From positions 124,001 to 188,000 of the forward strand of contig QZFT01000078.1 in assembly GCA_003600225.1 (NCBI GenBank): a stretch of DNA of 64,000 nt, in the 5' to 3' direction. The notes under the pieces were generated by a model that searched no databases, was not told the origin of the DNA, and saw only the letters and a list, made by a program, of their open reading frames with translations. Origin of the DNA: Pseudonocardiaceae bacterium YIM PH 21723 (GTDB lineage: Bacteria > Actinomycetota > Actinomycetes > Mycobacteriales > Pseudonocardiaceae). The position numbers and the translations under genes were made by a program. Shown piece by piece: positions 26,623-36,700 of the stretch (position 1 is its first letter; each line of letters starts with the position of its first letter).

Positions 26623-27719
26623 ACCCACACGTCCAGCCACAGTGAGCCGTCATGTCGCACGGTGTTCAGCCGGATCAGTGGATGCTCCGGCCATGCTGCG
26701 GCAGTGGCCTGATCGGTGGTCAGCACGCCGAGCCGCACCGCGCCCTCGGTGCGCACCAGCGTGACCCTGGCCGGACCGGGAGTCATCGCCAACAGCTGTG
26801 TCACCGGGTCGAGTAGCGCGCGGCGCAGTTCGACCGGCAGCGGGTCGCCGCTACCGGTTATCGACAGGGTGACCAGCACACCGTTGCGCTCCGCCGCGGC
26901 AATGCACGCCCGCAATTCATGGGCCAGCTGATCGGTGGAGTCGTCCGCCTCGGCGAACAACCGGCGCATCCTGATCACCTCGACTGTGCAGGCCCGGCGG
27001 ACCGGTGGTGCGTGTGGTTGCAGCCTTCCCTCTGCCAAACCGGACAGCAGCGGCAGTACCCGGTCACCGAGGGCGCGGTAACGCAGCAGCCGATCATGGT
27101 GGACGGAGTCGGCGACTGCCCGTGCCACCCGCACTCGTTCCCGTTCTGCCTCGGCCCGTTCCATGCGTCCGGCGCCTTGTCGGATCAGTGTCACGGCCAT
27201 CGCCATGGAGGCCTGTACCCCGCAGCTGAAGACCGCGTTGGCCGACATGCCCGCTGATCGTTGCCAGTCGGCATTCCCGGTGAGCCGCAGTTGTCCCAGG
27301 GTGATCAGCAGTTGGATGGCCAGCAGAGCGAAAGTCCACAGTGGACGACGGTCGAGTAGCCACAGCACGATGTGCCCGCCGATCAGCGGTTGCACCCAGT
27401 GCGGCGTGTCGAAGTACTGGTCCGCGCGCAGGCCGCTGGTCGAATAGGCCGCGGCTGCGATCAAGGTCGGGATGGCGAACCAGACCAGTCCGTCCGGCAC
27501 CGGCCTGCTCAGCACCAGGAGCAGGCCGTAGCCGCCGGCGAGCAGGATCAGCACCGTGAAGGCCAGTACCTGCGGCCAGAACTCGGCGTACATATGACGA
27601 TGGTTCAGTAGCTGCGGCAGGCTGAGTAGTAGTTGAGAGCCGCCCAGCGAGACCAGCGCCGCCGACAGAGTGCCGACCCGCAACTTGCTGTCATCCCATG
27701 GTCCCGTGTCAGCCTGCAT
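26589..27719 (-). CDS. Membrane histidine-kinase-like protein, degenerate catalytic domain
   Basis: 376 residues. Five or six membrane segments fill residues ~15-180, followed by a helical segment (MERAEAERERVRVARAVADS) with VHHDRLLRYRALGDR as a possible phospho-acceptor region. The rest has the size of an HATPase domain, but no recognisable N box or glycine boxes, so it probably does not bind ATP in the usual way. It overlaps the 3' end of the upstream kinase by 11 bases and is translationally coupled to it. Most likely it is a pseudokinase or modulatory partner of that kinase and the convergent response regulator. Confidence 0.72.
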   Translation of the reverse strand: MQADTGPWDDSKLRVGTLSAALVSLGGSQLLLSLPQLLNHRHMYAEFWPQVLAFTVLILLAGGYGLLLVLSRPVPDGLVWFAIPTLIAAAAYSTSGLRADQYFDTPHWVQPLIGGHIVLWLLDRRPLWTFALLAIQLLITLGQLRLTGNADWQRSAGMSANAVFSCGVQASMAMAVTLIRQGAGRMERAEAERERVRVARAVADSVHHDRLLRYRALGDRVLPLLSGLAEGRLQPHAPPVRRACTVEVIRMRRLFAEADDSTDQLAHELRACIAAAERNGVLVTLSITGSGDPLPVELRRALLDPVTQLLAMTPGPARVTLVRTEGAVRLGVLTTDQATAAAWPEHPLIRLNTVRHDGSLWLDVWVQSSSSDTSPS

Positions 27720-28884
27720 CGGGAACCTCGAGCCGGACGGTCGTTCCGTGCCCCGGTGTCGAGTCGATCAGTGCCGAGCCGCCGATAGCGGCGATCCGTC
27801 CCTGGATCGACCAGATCAGGCCCTGGTGGAAAGCGGACACCTCCGCCGGTTCGAACCCGCGCCCCGCGTCGATGATCTCGACCTGGACCCGGCCCGGCTC
27901 CCGGCTCAGCCGGACCAAGGCCTGATCGGTGCCCGAGTGCCTGCACACATTGCGCAGCGCCTCACCGACGGCGGCGGTCAGTGCGGTGACGATCTGCGGC
28001 GCGATGACGACACTCGCCCGCAACTGGGACCGTACGGCCAACGGGTGGCGCTGGATCTCCTGCCGCAGCGATTCGGTCAGATCCATTTCAGGGGGAAGTC
28101 CGCTGTCGGCGCGTAACCGCAGCAGATCCATGCCGGCTTGCGCCCGTAGCGCGGCGAGATCGGCCGCACCGCGGACCGTGGTGGCCATCATCAGGGTGGA
28201 GCACGCCGTGTCGTGCAGTTGTGCCAGGTGGAGGCGTTCGGCTGCCCGGCGTGCCGCGGACACCGCCGCGGTCTCCCGTTCGGCGGCGGCCGCGGCGATG
28301 GAACGCTCGACCGCGATACTCCTGATCGCCAGCAGCCAGAGCACGATCACCGTCAACATGATCTCCACCGGCATGTAGACGCAGGGCGCCACCATCGATC
28401 GCCAGGTAGGCGGGCCGGTCAGCGCCACCCCCAGTGCATCCGTTCCCGCCAGTGCGAGTCCGGCCAGCACGCCTGCCCAGCCGTACCCCTGCCATTGCAG
28501 GGCGAAAATCCCGATGGAGACCACGATGCAGACCCAGGTGTTGGCATGCGGGAAATTGCCGGCGGGTACTGTCCAGCGCTGGGTCAGACAGACTCCGGCC
28601 AAGACGGCCATGTCGACGGCGGGCACCGTCCAACGCCTTCCCCCTGCACGGCAGTACAGCGGAATCTGGGCCACTGACCAGGCGATCACCGGCGCAGTGA
28701 TCGCCAGGGTGATCGGTAACCGGTCTGGTGGCACGGCGATCACGCCAAGGATCGCGGCCACGGTGGTGACCACACAACGCAACCGGACGACGAAGCTTCT
28801 GCCGGTCTCCAGAATCTCCCGAGGCAGTGGCTGATGGGACAGGGCTAGAAATGGAGACGAGCTTGTCGGTCGTTCGACTCTCAC
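27709..28884 (-). CDS. Sensor histidine kinase (HisKA_3 type)
   Basis: 391 residues. About six membrane segments at ~35-190 precede a HisKA_3 dimerisation helix with the phospho-acceptor His in AQLHDTACSTLMM and an HATPase domain with N box EALRNVCRHS, G1 DAGRGF and G2 GHGTTV. It should phosphorylate the LuxR-type regulator at 25966. Start: a TTG at 28926 and GTG at 28920 are open, but GTG 28884 has GGGGGA just upstream and is preferred. The downstream gene codes a degenerate homologue in the same operon. Confidence 0.86.
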   Translation of the reverse strand: MRVERPTSSSPFLALSHQPLPREILETGRSFVVRLRCVVTTVAAILGVIAVPPDRLPITLAITAPVIAWSVAQIPLYCRAGGRRWTVPAVDMAVLAGVCLTQRWTVPAGNFPHANTWVCIVVSIGIFALQWQGYGWAGVLAGLALAGTDALGVALTGPPTWRSMVAPCVYMPVEIMLTVIVLWLLAIRSIAVERSIAAAAAERETAAVSAARRAAERLHLAQLHDTACSTLMMATTVRGAADLAALRAQAGMDLLRLRADSGLPPEMDLTESLRQEIQRHPLAVRSQLRASVVIAPQIVTALTAAVGEALRNVCRHSGTDQALVRLSREPGRVQVEIIDAGRGFEPAEVSAFHQGLIWSIQGRIAAIGGSALIDSTPGHGTTVRLEVPDAG

Positions 28885-29020
28885 CGGTCCCCCTGAATCA
28901 CCGATAACTTCCGTACGCACGACCAAGCGCGGCTCGCCACGGGAGGTTGTCCACCTTAGCGTGCATTGTCACTGGGGGTGAGTGCCACGCTGCGGATTCC
29001 GGTTCGCCGCGATATGGGGA

Positions 29021-29054
29021 GTGGGATGGCCGGGCGAGGGGGCGGCCATCCCAC
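29021..29054 (-). terminator. Hairpin after the PhoD gene
   Basis: GTGGGATGGCCG (29021-29032) pairs perfectly with CGGCCATCCCAC (29043-29054), with a 10-base loop, 22 bases beyond the phoD stop codon on the minus strand. No T-tract follows. Confidence 0.6.
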
Positions 29055-29075
29055 ACATCATCGGAAGCCGGATAG

Positions 29076-30644
29076 TCAGGACTTCTGCAAGCCGGGGTTG
29101 CGGTCCTCGATGACGAAGGAGCCCTTGGTGGTGACCGGGGCGCCCGGGGTGCGGACCGTGTCCACGGCGCGGAAATCCGCGTGTGCCTCGGTGGCGGTGA
29201 ACCGGGTGCGCACGTAGCCGCGGCGGTTGTTGAAGAACTTGATGTGCGGGTTCTCCAGGAGCACCGGGCCGGTTTCCGGGCGCCATTCGGAGCCGTCGCC
29301 ACCGCTGGTGATCGAGGTGGAGACCAGTTCGGTGCCGACCGTCCTTGAGCCGCGGTCGTTCCACTTCTCCTTGATGTCGCAGCCCCACGCGGTGTGCACG
29401 TCACCGGTGAGCACCACCAGATTGCGGGCCTGCGACTCGGTCCAGCCGGCGATGATGCGGTCCCGGTTGGCCGCGTAGCCGTCCCAGGCGTCCATGTTGG
29501 TGATCTCACCGATGCCCGGCAGGAAGTCGAGCTGGGCGAAGAACACCTGCTGGCCCAGTACATCCCAGCGGGCGGTGGACCGGTGGAAGCCGTCGATCAG
29601 CCAGTCCTGCTGCCGCTGCCCGGTGATGGTGCGCTTCGGGTTCAGCCGCTCGTCGCAGGCCTTCAGCCCGTCACCGCAGGCCTGGTCGTCGCGGTACTGG
29701 CGGGTGTCGAGCATGTGGAAGTCGACCATCGAACCCCAGCGCACCCGGCGGTAGAGCTGGATGTCCACCCCACGCGGGCGCTGGGCCCGGCGCAGCGGCA
29801 TGTTCTCCCAGTACGCCTGGAACGCGGCGGCGCGGCGGGCGCGGAACTCCTCCGGGGTGGCGTGGTCGGACTCCTCCGGGGTGAAGCCCGCCCAGTTGTT
29901 CTCCACCTCGTGGTCGTCGAACACGGTCAGCCAGGGCGCGGCGGCGTGCGCGGCCTGCAGATCCGGGTCGGTCTTGTACTGCGCGTACCGCTGCCGGTAG
30001 TTGGCCAGGGTGACCGTCTCCGGGCCGACGTGATCCCGCACGTTGCCGCCGGGGATGACGTAGTCGCCCTTCTTGTACTCGTACTGGTAGTCGCCCAGGT
30101 GCAGCACCAGGTCTGGGCGGTCCTCGGCCAGCCGCCGGTAAGCGGTGAAGTAGCCGTGCTCGTACTGCGAGCAGGAGACCGAGGCGATGGTCAGCGGCGA
30201 CAACCGGTCCGGTTCGGGCGCCGTGCGGGTGCGCCCGACCGGGGAGAGGTAGCCCTCGGTGCGGAACCGGTAGAAGTACTCGCGTTCCGGCTCCAGGTCG
30301 TAGGCCTCGATGTGGATCGAGTGCCCCTCCTGCGGGTACGCGGTGTCCCGGTCCCGCTGCACGACGTTGCGGAAGTTCTCGTCGGTGGCGATCTCGTACT
30401 CGACCTCGAACTCGCGGTTCGGCATGCCGCCGCCACCGTCATCGCTCAGCGGCTTCGGGGCCAGCCGGGTCCACAGCACCACGCTGTCCGGCAGCGGTTC
30501 GCCCGAGGCCACCCCCAGCGTGAACGGATTGCTGATCTTCTCCGATGGCGTGCCCCAGGCGGTGGATCCCGCGGCAGCCACTGCCAGTCCAGCCGTCGCG
30601 CCGCCGAGGAGTGCGGCGCGACGGGAAAAACTCGATGCGGACAT
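29076..30644 (-). CDS. phoD: PhoD-family alkaline phosphatase / phosphodiesterase, Tat-exported
   Basis: 522 residues. A twin-arginine signal (SFSRRAALLGGATAGLAVAA) predicts folded export through Tat. A ~100-residue PhoD N-terminal domain precedes the metallophosphatase domain with VSCSQYEHGYF, LHLGDYQYEY, FDDHEVENNW and LTGDVHTAWG supplying metal ligands. PhoD enzymes release phosphate from phosphodiesters and monoesters, including wall teichoic acid, using Ca and Fe. ATG 30644 has GGAGGG upstream. A phosphate-starvation (PhoP) box could not be confirmed in the upstream gap. Confidence 0.93.
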   Translation of the reverse strand: MSASSFSRRAALLGGATAGLAVAAAGSTAWGTPSEKISNPFTLGVASGEPLPDSVVLWTRLAPKPLSDDGGGGMPNREFEVEYEIATDENFRNVVQRDRDTAYPQEGHSIHIEAYDLEPEREYFYRFRTEGYLSPVGRTRTAPEPDRLSPLTIASVSCSQYEHGYFTAYRRLAEDRPDLVLHLGDYQYEYKKGDYVIPGGNVRDHVGPETVTLANYRQRYAQYKTDPDLQAAHAAAPWLTVFDDHEVENNWAGFTPEESDHATPEEFRARRAAAFQAYWENMPLRRAQRPRGVDIQLYRRVRWGSMVDFHMLDTRQYRDDQACGDGLKACDERLNPKRTITGQRQQDWLIDGFHRSTARWDVLGQQVFFAQLDFLPGIGEITNMDAWDGYAANRDRIIAGWTESQARNLVVLTGDVHTAWGCDIKEKWNDRGSRTVGTELVSTSITSGGDGSEWRPETGPVLLENPHIKFFNNRRGYVRTRFTATEAHADFRAVDTVRTPGAPVTTKGSFVIEDRNPGLQKS

Positions 30645-31035
30645 GGATCCCTCCAGATGCAGGTGTAGTCCGCTCCCCATCCCAGGTCAGAGGTGTTGCG
30701 CAGTCGAACCGGCCCGGTGTCCGGCAGAAGATGGTTCGATGAACTACGTATCCTCCCGTCACCCTCCGTCGTTGTACACAGCCATCCGAGTTGTCCACAC
30801 CTGCCCCTCACCCCCACTTGACACCCCTGACCAGCCCCTATGGTGAGAGCACCTCCTCTTGGGGGAGGTCAGCCCCCGGTTGGGGCGGGGACGTGTCCCA
30901 GGGAGCGGATTCCAAGATCACCGGCGGATTCGGTGCGGCGAACGCGGCGAGGGCACCGATGATCGTGTGGGCCGCGGGTGCCGGTGAGACGGAGACCGCA
31001 CGTTCGACTGACGCGCCGGTATCTACGATGCGCGT
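30645..31035. other. 391-base intergenic region with promoter-like site and a family C relic
   Basis: No convincing gene. It contains the phoD promoter on the left, a promoter-like pair at 30817-30844 on the plus strand, and at 30916-30936 a diverged copy (18/21) of the hairpin arm at 21556-21576 followed by a shortened right arm near 30953-30964. Confidence 0.5.
30817..30844 (+). promoter_or_regulatory. Promoter-like sequence upstream of the GNAT gene
   Basis: CTTGAC (30817-30822) and TATGGT (30839-30844) with a 16-base spacer resemble a housekeeping actinobacterial promoter. It lies ~190 bases before the GNAT gene, so it would give a long leader or an unrecognised small RNA. Confidence 0.35.
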
Positions 31036-31548
31036 GTGGGGAGCAGTGACTACCGCCGGGTGACCGCCGCGGATGCCGATCAGGTTGCGGATTTCCTGGC
31101 AGCGGAGAGCTGGCCGTTCCACGCCAGGGACACCGTCGATCCGGATCGGGTCCGGCAGCTGTGGCGCAGCGGGTACTACGACAGCGACGGCTCGTGCACC
31201 TTCTGGATCCTGGTCGACGAGGAGCGGGCCGGTCTGATCCACCTGTTCGACCTGAAACAGGACCGGCCCACCTTCGACCTCCGATTACATCAGCGGTTCC
31301 GCGGCAAGGGCGTCGGCGAGCACGCGGTGCGCTGGCTGACCGCGTACCTGTTCCGCGAGTTCCCCGCCCTGCGCCGGATCGAGGGCACCACCCGGGCGGA
31401 CAACGCCGCCATGTGCAGGCTGTTCCTGCGCTGCGGCTTCGTCAAGGAGTCGCATCGCCGCCGCGCCTGGAGCGAGTCCGTGGACGCCGTCGGTTACGCG
31501 ATCCTGCGGGAGGACTGGAGCTCGGGCACCGTCACCCCGATTCCCTAG
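31036..31548 (+). CDS. GNAT family N-acetyltransferase
   Basis: 170 residues. The acetyl-CoA binding strand and loop read FDLRLHQRFRGKGVGEHAV, followed by IEGTTRADNAAMCRLFLRCGF, the hallmark of small-molecule or protein N-acetyltransferases. The acceptor is unknown. GTG 31036 is used; an overlapping GTG in another frame makes the exact start uncertain. Its stop and that of the convergent CHAT gene share the palindrome CTAG, so the two ends overlap by four bases. Confidence 0.85.
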   Translation: MGSSDYRRVTAADADQVADFLAAESWPFHARDTVDPDRVRQLWRSGYYDSDGSCTFWILVDEERAGLIHLFDLKQDRPTFDLRLHQRFRGKGVGEHAVRWLTAYLFREFPALRRIEGTTRADNAAMCRLFLRCGFVKESHRRRAWSESVDAVGYAILREDWSSGTVTPIP

Positions 31549-33569
31549 GGCCCGCAGTGGTAGTACGGCGCCCACAGCCCCGGGGCCGCCGGATACTGGT
31601 TGCGGAGTTCCCGGACCGCCTCGTTGAGCGCCAGCGGCGGGCTGCCGTGGTCCCGCATCCGGGTGTAGAACTGCTCGACCAGCCTGCCCGCGGACAGCTC
31701 GTCGATCGACCACAGCGTGCCGATCACGTCCCGGTAGTGGCCGAATCCGGGGGAGATCGCGTCGCCCGCCGACAGGAAGGCCAGCTCCGGCTGCCGCATC
31801 CCCAGCCGGGCCACCTCCAGTGAGCTCAGCGTGCCGTCCCGCAACGCCAGCCGGTCGCCGCCCATCGGGCAGGCGAAGTGCACCCACTGGTGCTTGCCGA
31901 GTTCCCGCACCACCAGTTCCCGGTCCGGGTCGGTGAGCTCCACTGTGGACGGATAACTGCTGCGCAGCCGGTGGATCTCCTCCTTGGCGAAGGGCAGCGC
32001 GCTGGAGCCGACCGCCAGCACCTCCGGTTGCCGGGTCGTCTGCGGCCGCAGCCGCATCTCGCGCAGGTGCCGGACCGACGGCAGGTAGGAGGACACCGAT
32101 TCGTCCAGCATGCCCGGCATGCCGGGCAGTCCGGCGGCGTGCAACGGCAGCAGGGCCAGCGGACCGGCGGGCAGCCACCAGATCCGGGGCCGCAGCCCGC
32201 CGAGCTTGTTCAGCACCGGGGCGCCGACCGACTGCCACAGCCAGCCCAGCACCGCGACGATCACTTCCTCGCCCCGCTGGTAGGCCTCCCCGTCGCGCGA
32301 GCGCAACGCGGTCGCGCAGGTCAGCTGGGCCTGCCGGAGCGCCATCACCTGGTGCTCGACGTCGTTCAGGTTCAGCGGCAGCACATCGATGGCGTCCGGC
32401 CGCACGATGATCGCGTCCGTGCGGTTGTCCGCCACGTTGCACAACACGATGGGGCCCCCGCTGGCGGCGCCCTGGAGTTCGGCCATGTTCAGGCCGGGCA
32501 GGAAACCGCCACGCGGCATCCGGTGCCGCCTGGCCAGTTCCCGCCACCGTCCTTTGTGGATGTCGAACGGCTCCCAGTGCGGTTCGTAGTGCAACTGGAT
32601 GCGGCTGGTGTCCCTGGCCCGTTCGAAGGCGACCGCCGCCAGCGGGGACTGGTGCGCGTCGGCCAGCGCCGCCACCGTCATCGGGGCGAACCAGCAGGCG
32701 ACGGTCAGCCACAGTTCCCGGGCCTGCGGGGTCACCGCGCTCGCGATGAGCTCGTCGACAAGGGCCTGCGCGGCGGGCAGCAGCTCGGCGCTGAACCGTC
32801 CACTGTGGTGGTACGCGCTGATCCGCACCATGGTCGGCGCGCCGGGATCGCCCGCCACCCCGGCCCAGGTGTCGAGGGCCTCCTCCAGCCTGCCCGCGCG
32901 TTGCAGCGCCACGCCGTGCAGCAGCCGCTGGTAGGCGCTCTGCGCGCCCTGTTCGGACACGGACAACGCCTCGTGCAGGTCGCCGGGGACGCCCTGCCGC
33001 TCGTGTTGCAGCAGCAACGCGCTGGTCAGCCACAGTTCGGCGTTCGGGGTGGCGCGCAGCCTGGCGATCACACCGGGCAGCACCTCGTCCTGCGCCGGAT
33101 CGAACCGGATGGCGCGCAGCTGCACCCGCATCAGCATGGTGACCACGGCCGGGCCGGTCTGCGCGGACCGGCCCGCCTCGGTGAGCAGCCGCACCGCCTC
33201 GTCCAGGTAGGTGTCGCCGAGCTCCGGGCCGGTCAGCTCGGTGAACCACTCGTTCGCGCTGACCAACGCGTCGGCGGCCAGGATGGACAGGTTCACGAAC
33301 TCGGCGCTGTCCGGATCGAGGTTGTCCGCGGCGGTGCGCAGGCAGAGCACGCCCTCGTCCAGGTCCTCCTGGCTGAGGGTGTACACGAACCGGGTGACCA
33401 TCAGGCGGCCCAGTTCGCCGAGCAGCTCGGGCCGCTGTTCGATCTGCGGGCCGATCTGCTCGATCGCCTCGTGCAGGAACCGCAGATCCCCGGTGTGCTC
33501 GAACCATTCGTCCAGTTCCCGCACCCGGGTCAGGTCGGCCTTGCGCTTGCCGAACAACCGTCGCAACAC
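31545..33569 (-). CDS. CHAT-domain protein lacking both catalytic residues
   Basis: 674 residues. The N-terminal ~340 residues are helical repeats of TPR type (e.g. LLHGVALQRAGRLEEALDTW). The C-terminal CHAT domain keeps the framework LLPLHAAGLPG, SYLPSVRHL, WVHFAC and VIGTLWSIDELSAGRLVEQFY. The caspase-like dyad is lost: the His of FAC-H-G is Pro568 and the Cys of LSAC-D is Gly602. CHAT proteases are TPR-linked peptidases in immunity and signalling, so this member is likely a binding pseudoprotease. It begins with GTG. It faces away from the RHS toxin gene across a 209-base gap. Confidence 0.85.
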   Translation of the reverse strand: MLRRLFGKRKADLTRVRELDEWFEHTGDLRFLHEAIEQIGPQIEQRPELLGELGRLMVTRFVYTLSQEDLDEGVLCLRTAADNLDPDSAEFVNLSILAADALVSANEWFTELTGPELGDTYLDEAVRLLTEAGRSAQTGPAVVTMLMRVQLRAIRFDPAQDEVLPGVIARLRATPNAELWLTSALLLQHERQGVPGDLHEALSVSEQGAQSAYQRLLHGVALQRAGRLEEALDTWAGVAGDPGAPTMVRISAYHHSGRFSAELLPAAQALVDELIASAVTPQARELWLTVACWFAPMTVAALADAHQSPLAAVAFERARDTSRIQLHYEPHWEPFDIHKGRWRELARRHRMPRGGFLPGLNMAELQGAASGGPIVLCNVADNRTDAIIVRPDAIDVLPLNLNDVEHQVMALRQAQLTCATALRSRDGEAYQRGEEVIVAVLGWLWQSVGAPVLNKLGGLRPRIWWLPAGPLALLPLHAAGLPGMPGMLDESVSSYLPSVRHLREMRLRPQTTRQPEVLAVGSSALPFAKEEIHRLRSSYPSTVELTDPDRELVVRELGKHQWVHFACPMGGDRLALRDGTLSSLEVARLGMRQPELAFLSAGDAISPGFGHYRDVIGTLWSIDELSAGRLVEQFYTRMRDHGSPPLALNEAVRELRNQYPAAPGLWAPYYHCGP

Positions 33570-33778
33570 CAGGGCGATCTTAGTTCTCCGCAGGGCTCGT
33601 CGGCAGGGTTACTTTCCGAGCAATACGTGCCGGACTGCTCCGATCACCATGATCGACCAGTGCTGATGCGGCCATCTGGTAGCTGGCGCACCTCACGCGA
33701 GTGAAATAGTTTCGGGTTCGAAATTCCGCACTGGGGCTTTCCATTCCGCTGTTCAGACCATTCCTGGGGTTATTCCGC

Positions 33779-36700
33779 ATGCGCCTTTCACGGTCGTATC
33801 GCGCTGCCGGTGTGTTGATCACCGGCACGCTGCTGTCCGGTCTGCTGACCGTCCAACTCAGTCCATCGGCGATCGCCAAGCCGGTGGAGACCCTCGCCGA
33901 TCCGGTGTGCACCACCCAACCGGTGCCCACCCAGGCCACCAAGCCGAAGTTCGCGGCGCCCGCCGACGACGGCCCTGGCGATCCGTTCCCCGATCCCGCA
34001 CCGAACGCCAACTACGACGCGCCGACCACCCCGCAGCGGATGCAGCCGGGGCAGGAGTACACGATCCCGGTCAAGGTGACCAACACCGGCAAGGACACCC
34101 TGGCCCGCAAGACCTGGTCGCTGTCCTACCGCTGGACGCTGCCCGACGGGAAGCCGTTCCCCGGCGCGGAGTCGATCAACACCGCGCTGACCGCCGACCT
34201 GGCCACCGGAAAGTCCGCCGAGCTGAAGGCCGTGGTGCGCGCGCCGCAGGTCAAGGACGCGCAGGCCTCGCTGCTGCTCAACTGGGACCTGCGCAACACC
34301 GCGGGCGCCTGGATCTCCGAGACCGACAAGATCGCCCCGCTGGCCCTGCAGGTCACCGTGGAGCGCGAGACCTCCGGCGACCTCGGCCTGGAGAAGTTCC
34401 GCCAGTTCCACGCCACGTCCACCGGCGCGGGCGGCACGCTGATGGTCAACCAGGCCTCCGGCAACGCGGTGTGGGGCTACAACCCGATCTCGGTGCCCGG
34501 CCGTGGCCTGAGCAGCTTCGTCCGCTTCACCTACAACTCGCTGGACCACTCCAATTCGGTGATGGGCCACGGCTGGTCGCTGTCCACCTCCAGCATCAAC
34601 CGGATCGGCTCGCCGCTGTGGTTCCCCAAGGGGGACAACGAGGTCCGCCTGGTAGACGGCGATGGCACGCTGCAGATCTTCCGGCTGCAGGACGGCAAGT
34701 ACGTGCACCCGGCGGGTGTCCACCTGCGACTGGAGAAGACCACCGACACCAACGCCGCCCGGCGGTGGAAGTTCACCCGCCCCGACGGCACGGTGATGTT
34801 CTTCGACGCCGAGGGCTACCAGACCACGGTGCTGGACCGGAACGACAACCAGCTGACGCTGAACTACATCGAGCAGACCATCGGCGGCCGCAAGGCCAAG
34901 ATGCTGGTGAACGTCAAGGACGCCACCGGCCGCGAGGCGCTGACCCTGCGCTACCAGCAGCCAGATCAACGCGGCGGCGGTCACCGCAACGCCGGCCTGC
35001 TCAAGTCGGTCACCGACCTGTCCGGCCGGACCGTCACCCTGTCCTATGACGACGGTGGGGCCATGCGTCAGCTCGTCGACGGCGCGGGCACCAAGGAGGC
35101 CAAGACCTTCCGCTTCGACTACGTCGGCGACGGCCTCGGCTACCCGCGCCTCGTCACCGTGACCGACCCGCGTGGCGCGGCGACCTCGCTGCAGTACTGG
35201 GTCGAGGGCTGGGCGCTCGACCGGCTGGCCACCGTCACCGATCGGCGCGGCGCCAAGACCTCGTTCGGCTACCGGGACCTCACCGAGGCGGGGATCGCCC
35301 GGGTGGAGTCGGCGATCACCGACCCGAACGGCAACCGCGGCGTCACCGTGCTGGACGGCTACGGCCGGGCGGAGAAGCTGGTCAACGCCAAGAACGAGAC
35401 CACCGAACTGGCCTGGGACGCGGACAACAATGTGCGCGTCCTGAAGGAGGCCAACGGCGCCACAACCACGTTCTCCTACGACCCGAAGACCGGCTTCCCA
35501 CTGGAGATCAAGGACGCCGAGGCGAACGTCAAGAACACCGGCCCGACCAAGCTGGAATACGAGACCTCGCAGGACGGGTTCGTCGGACAGCTGATCGCCA
35601 AGACCTCGCCGGAGGGCAGGCGCTGGACGTTCGGCTACACCGACAAGGGCAACCTGGCCTCGGTCCGGGACCCGCGCGGCAAGGACCTGGCCAACACCTT
35701 CTTCACCCGCTACGAGTACGACAAGTCCGGCCAGCTGACCAAGACCATCGACGCCAACGGCAACGAGACCGCGTTCGGCGAGTTCGACGCCACCGGGTAC
35801 CCGAAGCGGGTCACCGACGCGATGGGCTGCTCCACAACGGCTTCCTATGACGTGCGCGGCAATGTGCTGGCGGCCAACGACGCCAAGGGCAACACGTCCA
35901 CGTTCGACTACGACGTGTTCGGCCGCCCGTTGCAGTCCACTACGCCGTTCGACAAGGCGGCCGGCCGGTTCACCGTGACCCCGGCGCCGGTGTACGACGC
36001 GAACGACAACATCGTGCAGGCGACGGCGGCCAACGGCGCGGTCACCAAGGCCGGGTACGACGCCGGTGACCTGACCACCTCGGTGGAAGCGCCCAAGGAC
36101 GCCCCGAACGGTCCGGCGAAGATCAGCTCCTACGGCTACGACCTGATCGGCAACCTGCTGTCCAGTGTGGAGCCGAAGGGCACGGCCACCGCCGACCCGA
36201 ACGACTTCAGCAGCAGGATGCGGTACGACGTGCTGAACCGACCGGAGTCCATTGTGGACGCGGCGGGGAACACCTCCTCGTACGGCTACGACGTGGTGGG
36301 CAACGTGGTCAGTTCGACCAACGCGCGCAAGAACACCGCGAAGCAGGAGTACGACCTGAACCACCGGGTGGTGCGCAGCGTCGACCCGGCGGGCAAGGCC
36401 ACCTCGCGCAGGTACGACAAGGACGGTGGCGTGGTGTCCACAACGGACGCCGAGGGCAACACCACCGACGTCGTGCTGAACGAACTGCTCAAGCCCGCCG
36501 AGGTGCGGGTGCCGTTCAGCAAGAAGTCGACCAGCGTCACCTACCGGACCACCCGCTACGAGTACGACATGGTCGGCCAGCTGGTGAAGACCCGCAGCCC
36601 GCGCAGCGTGGAGGCGGGCAAGGTCGACGCGTTCGCCACCGAGATCGAGTACGACAAGCTGAACCGGAAGCGGACCCAGTCGGCGCCGTACAACGCCGAG

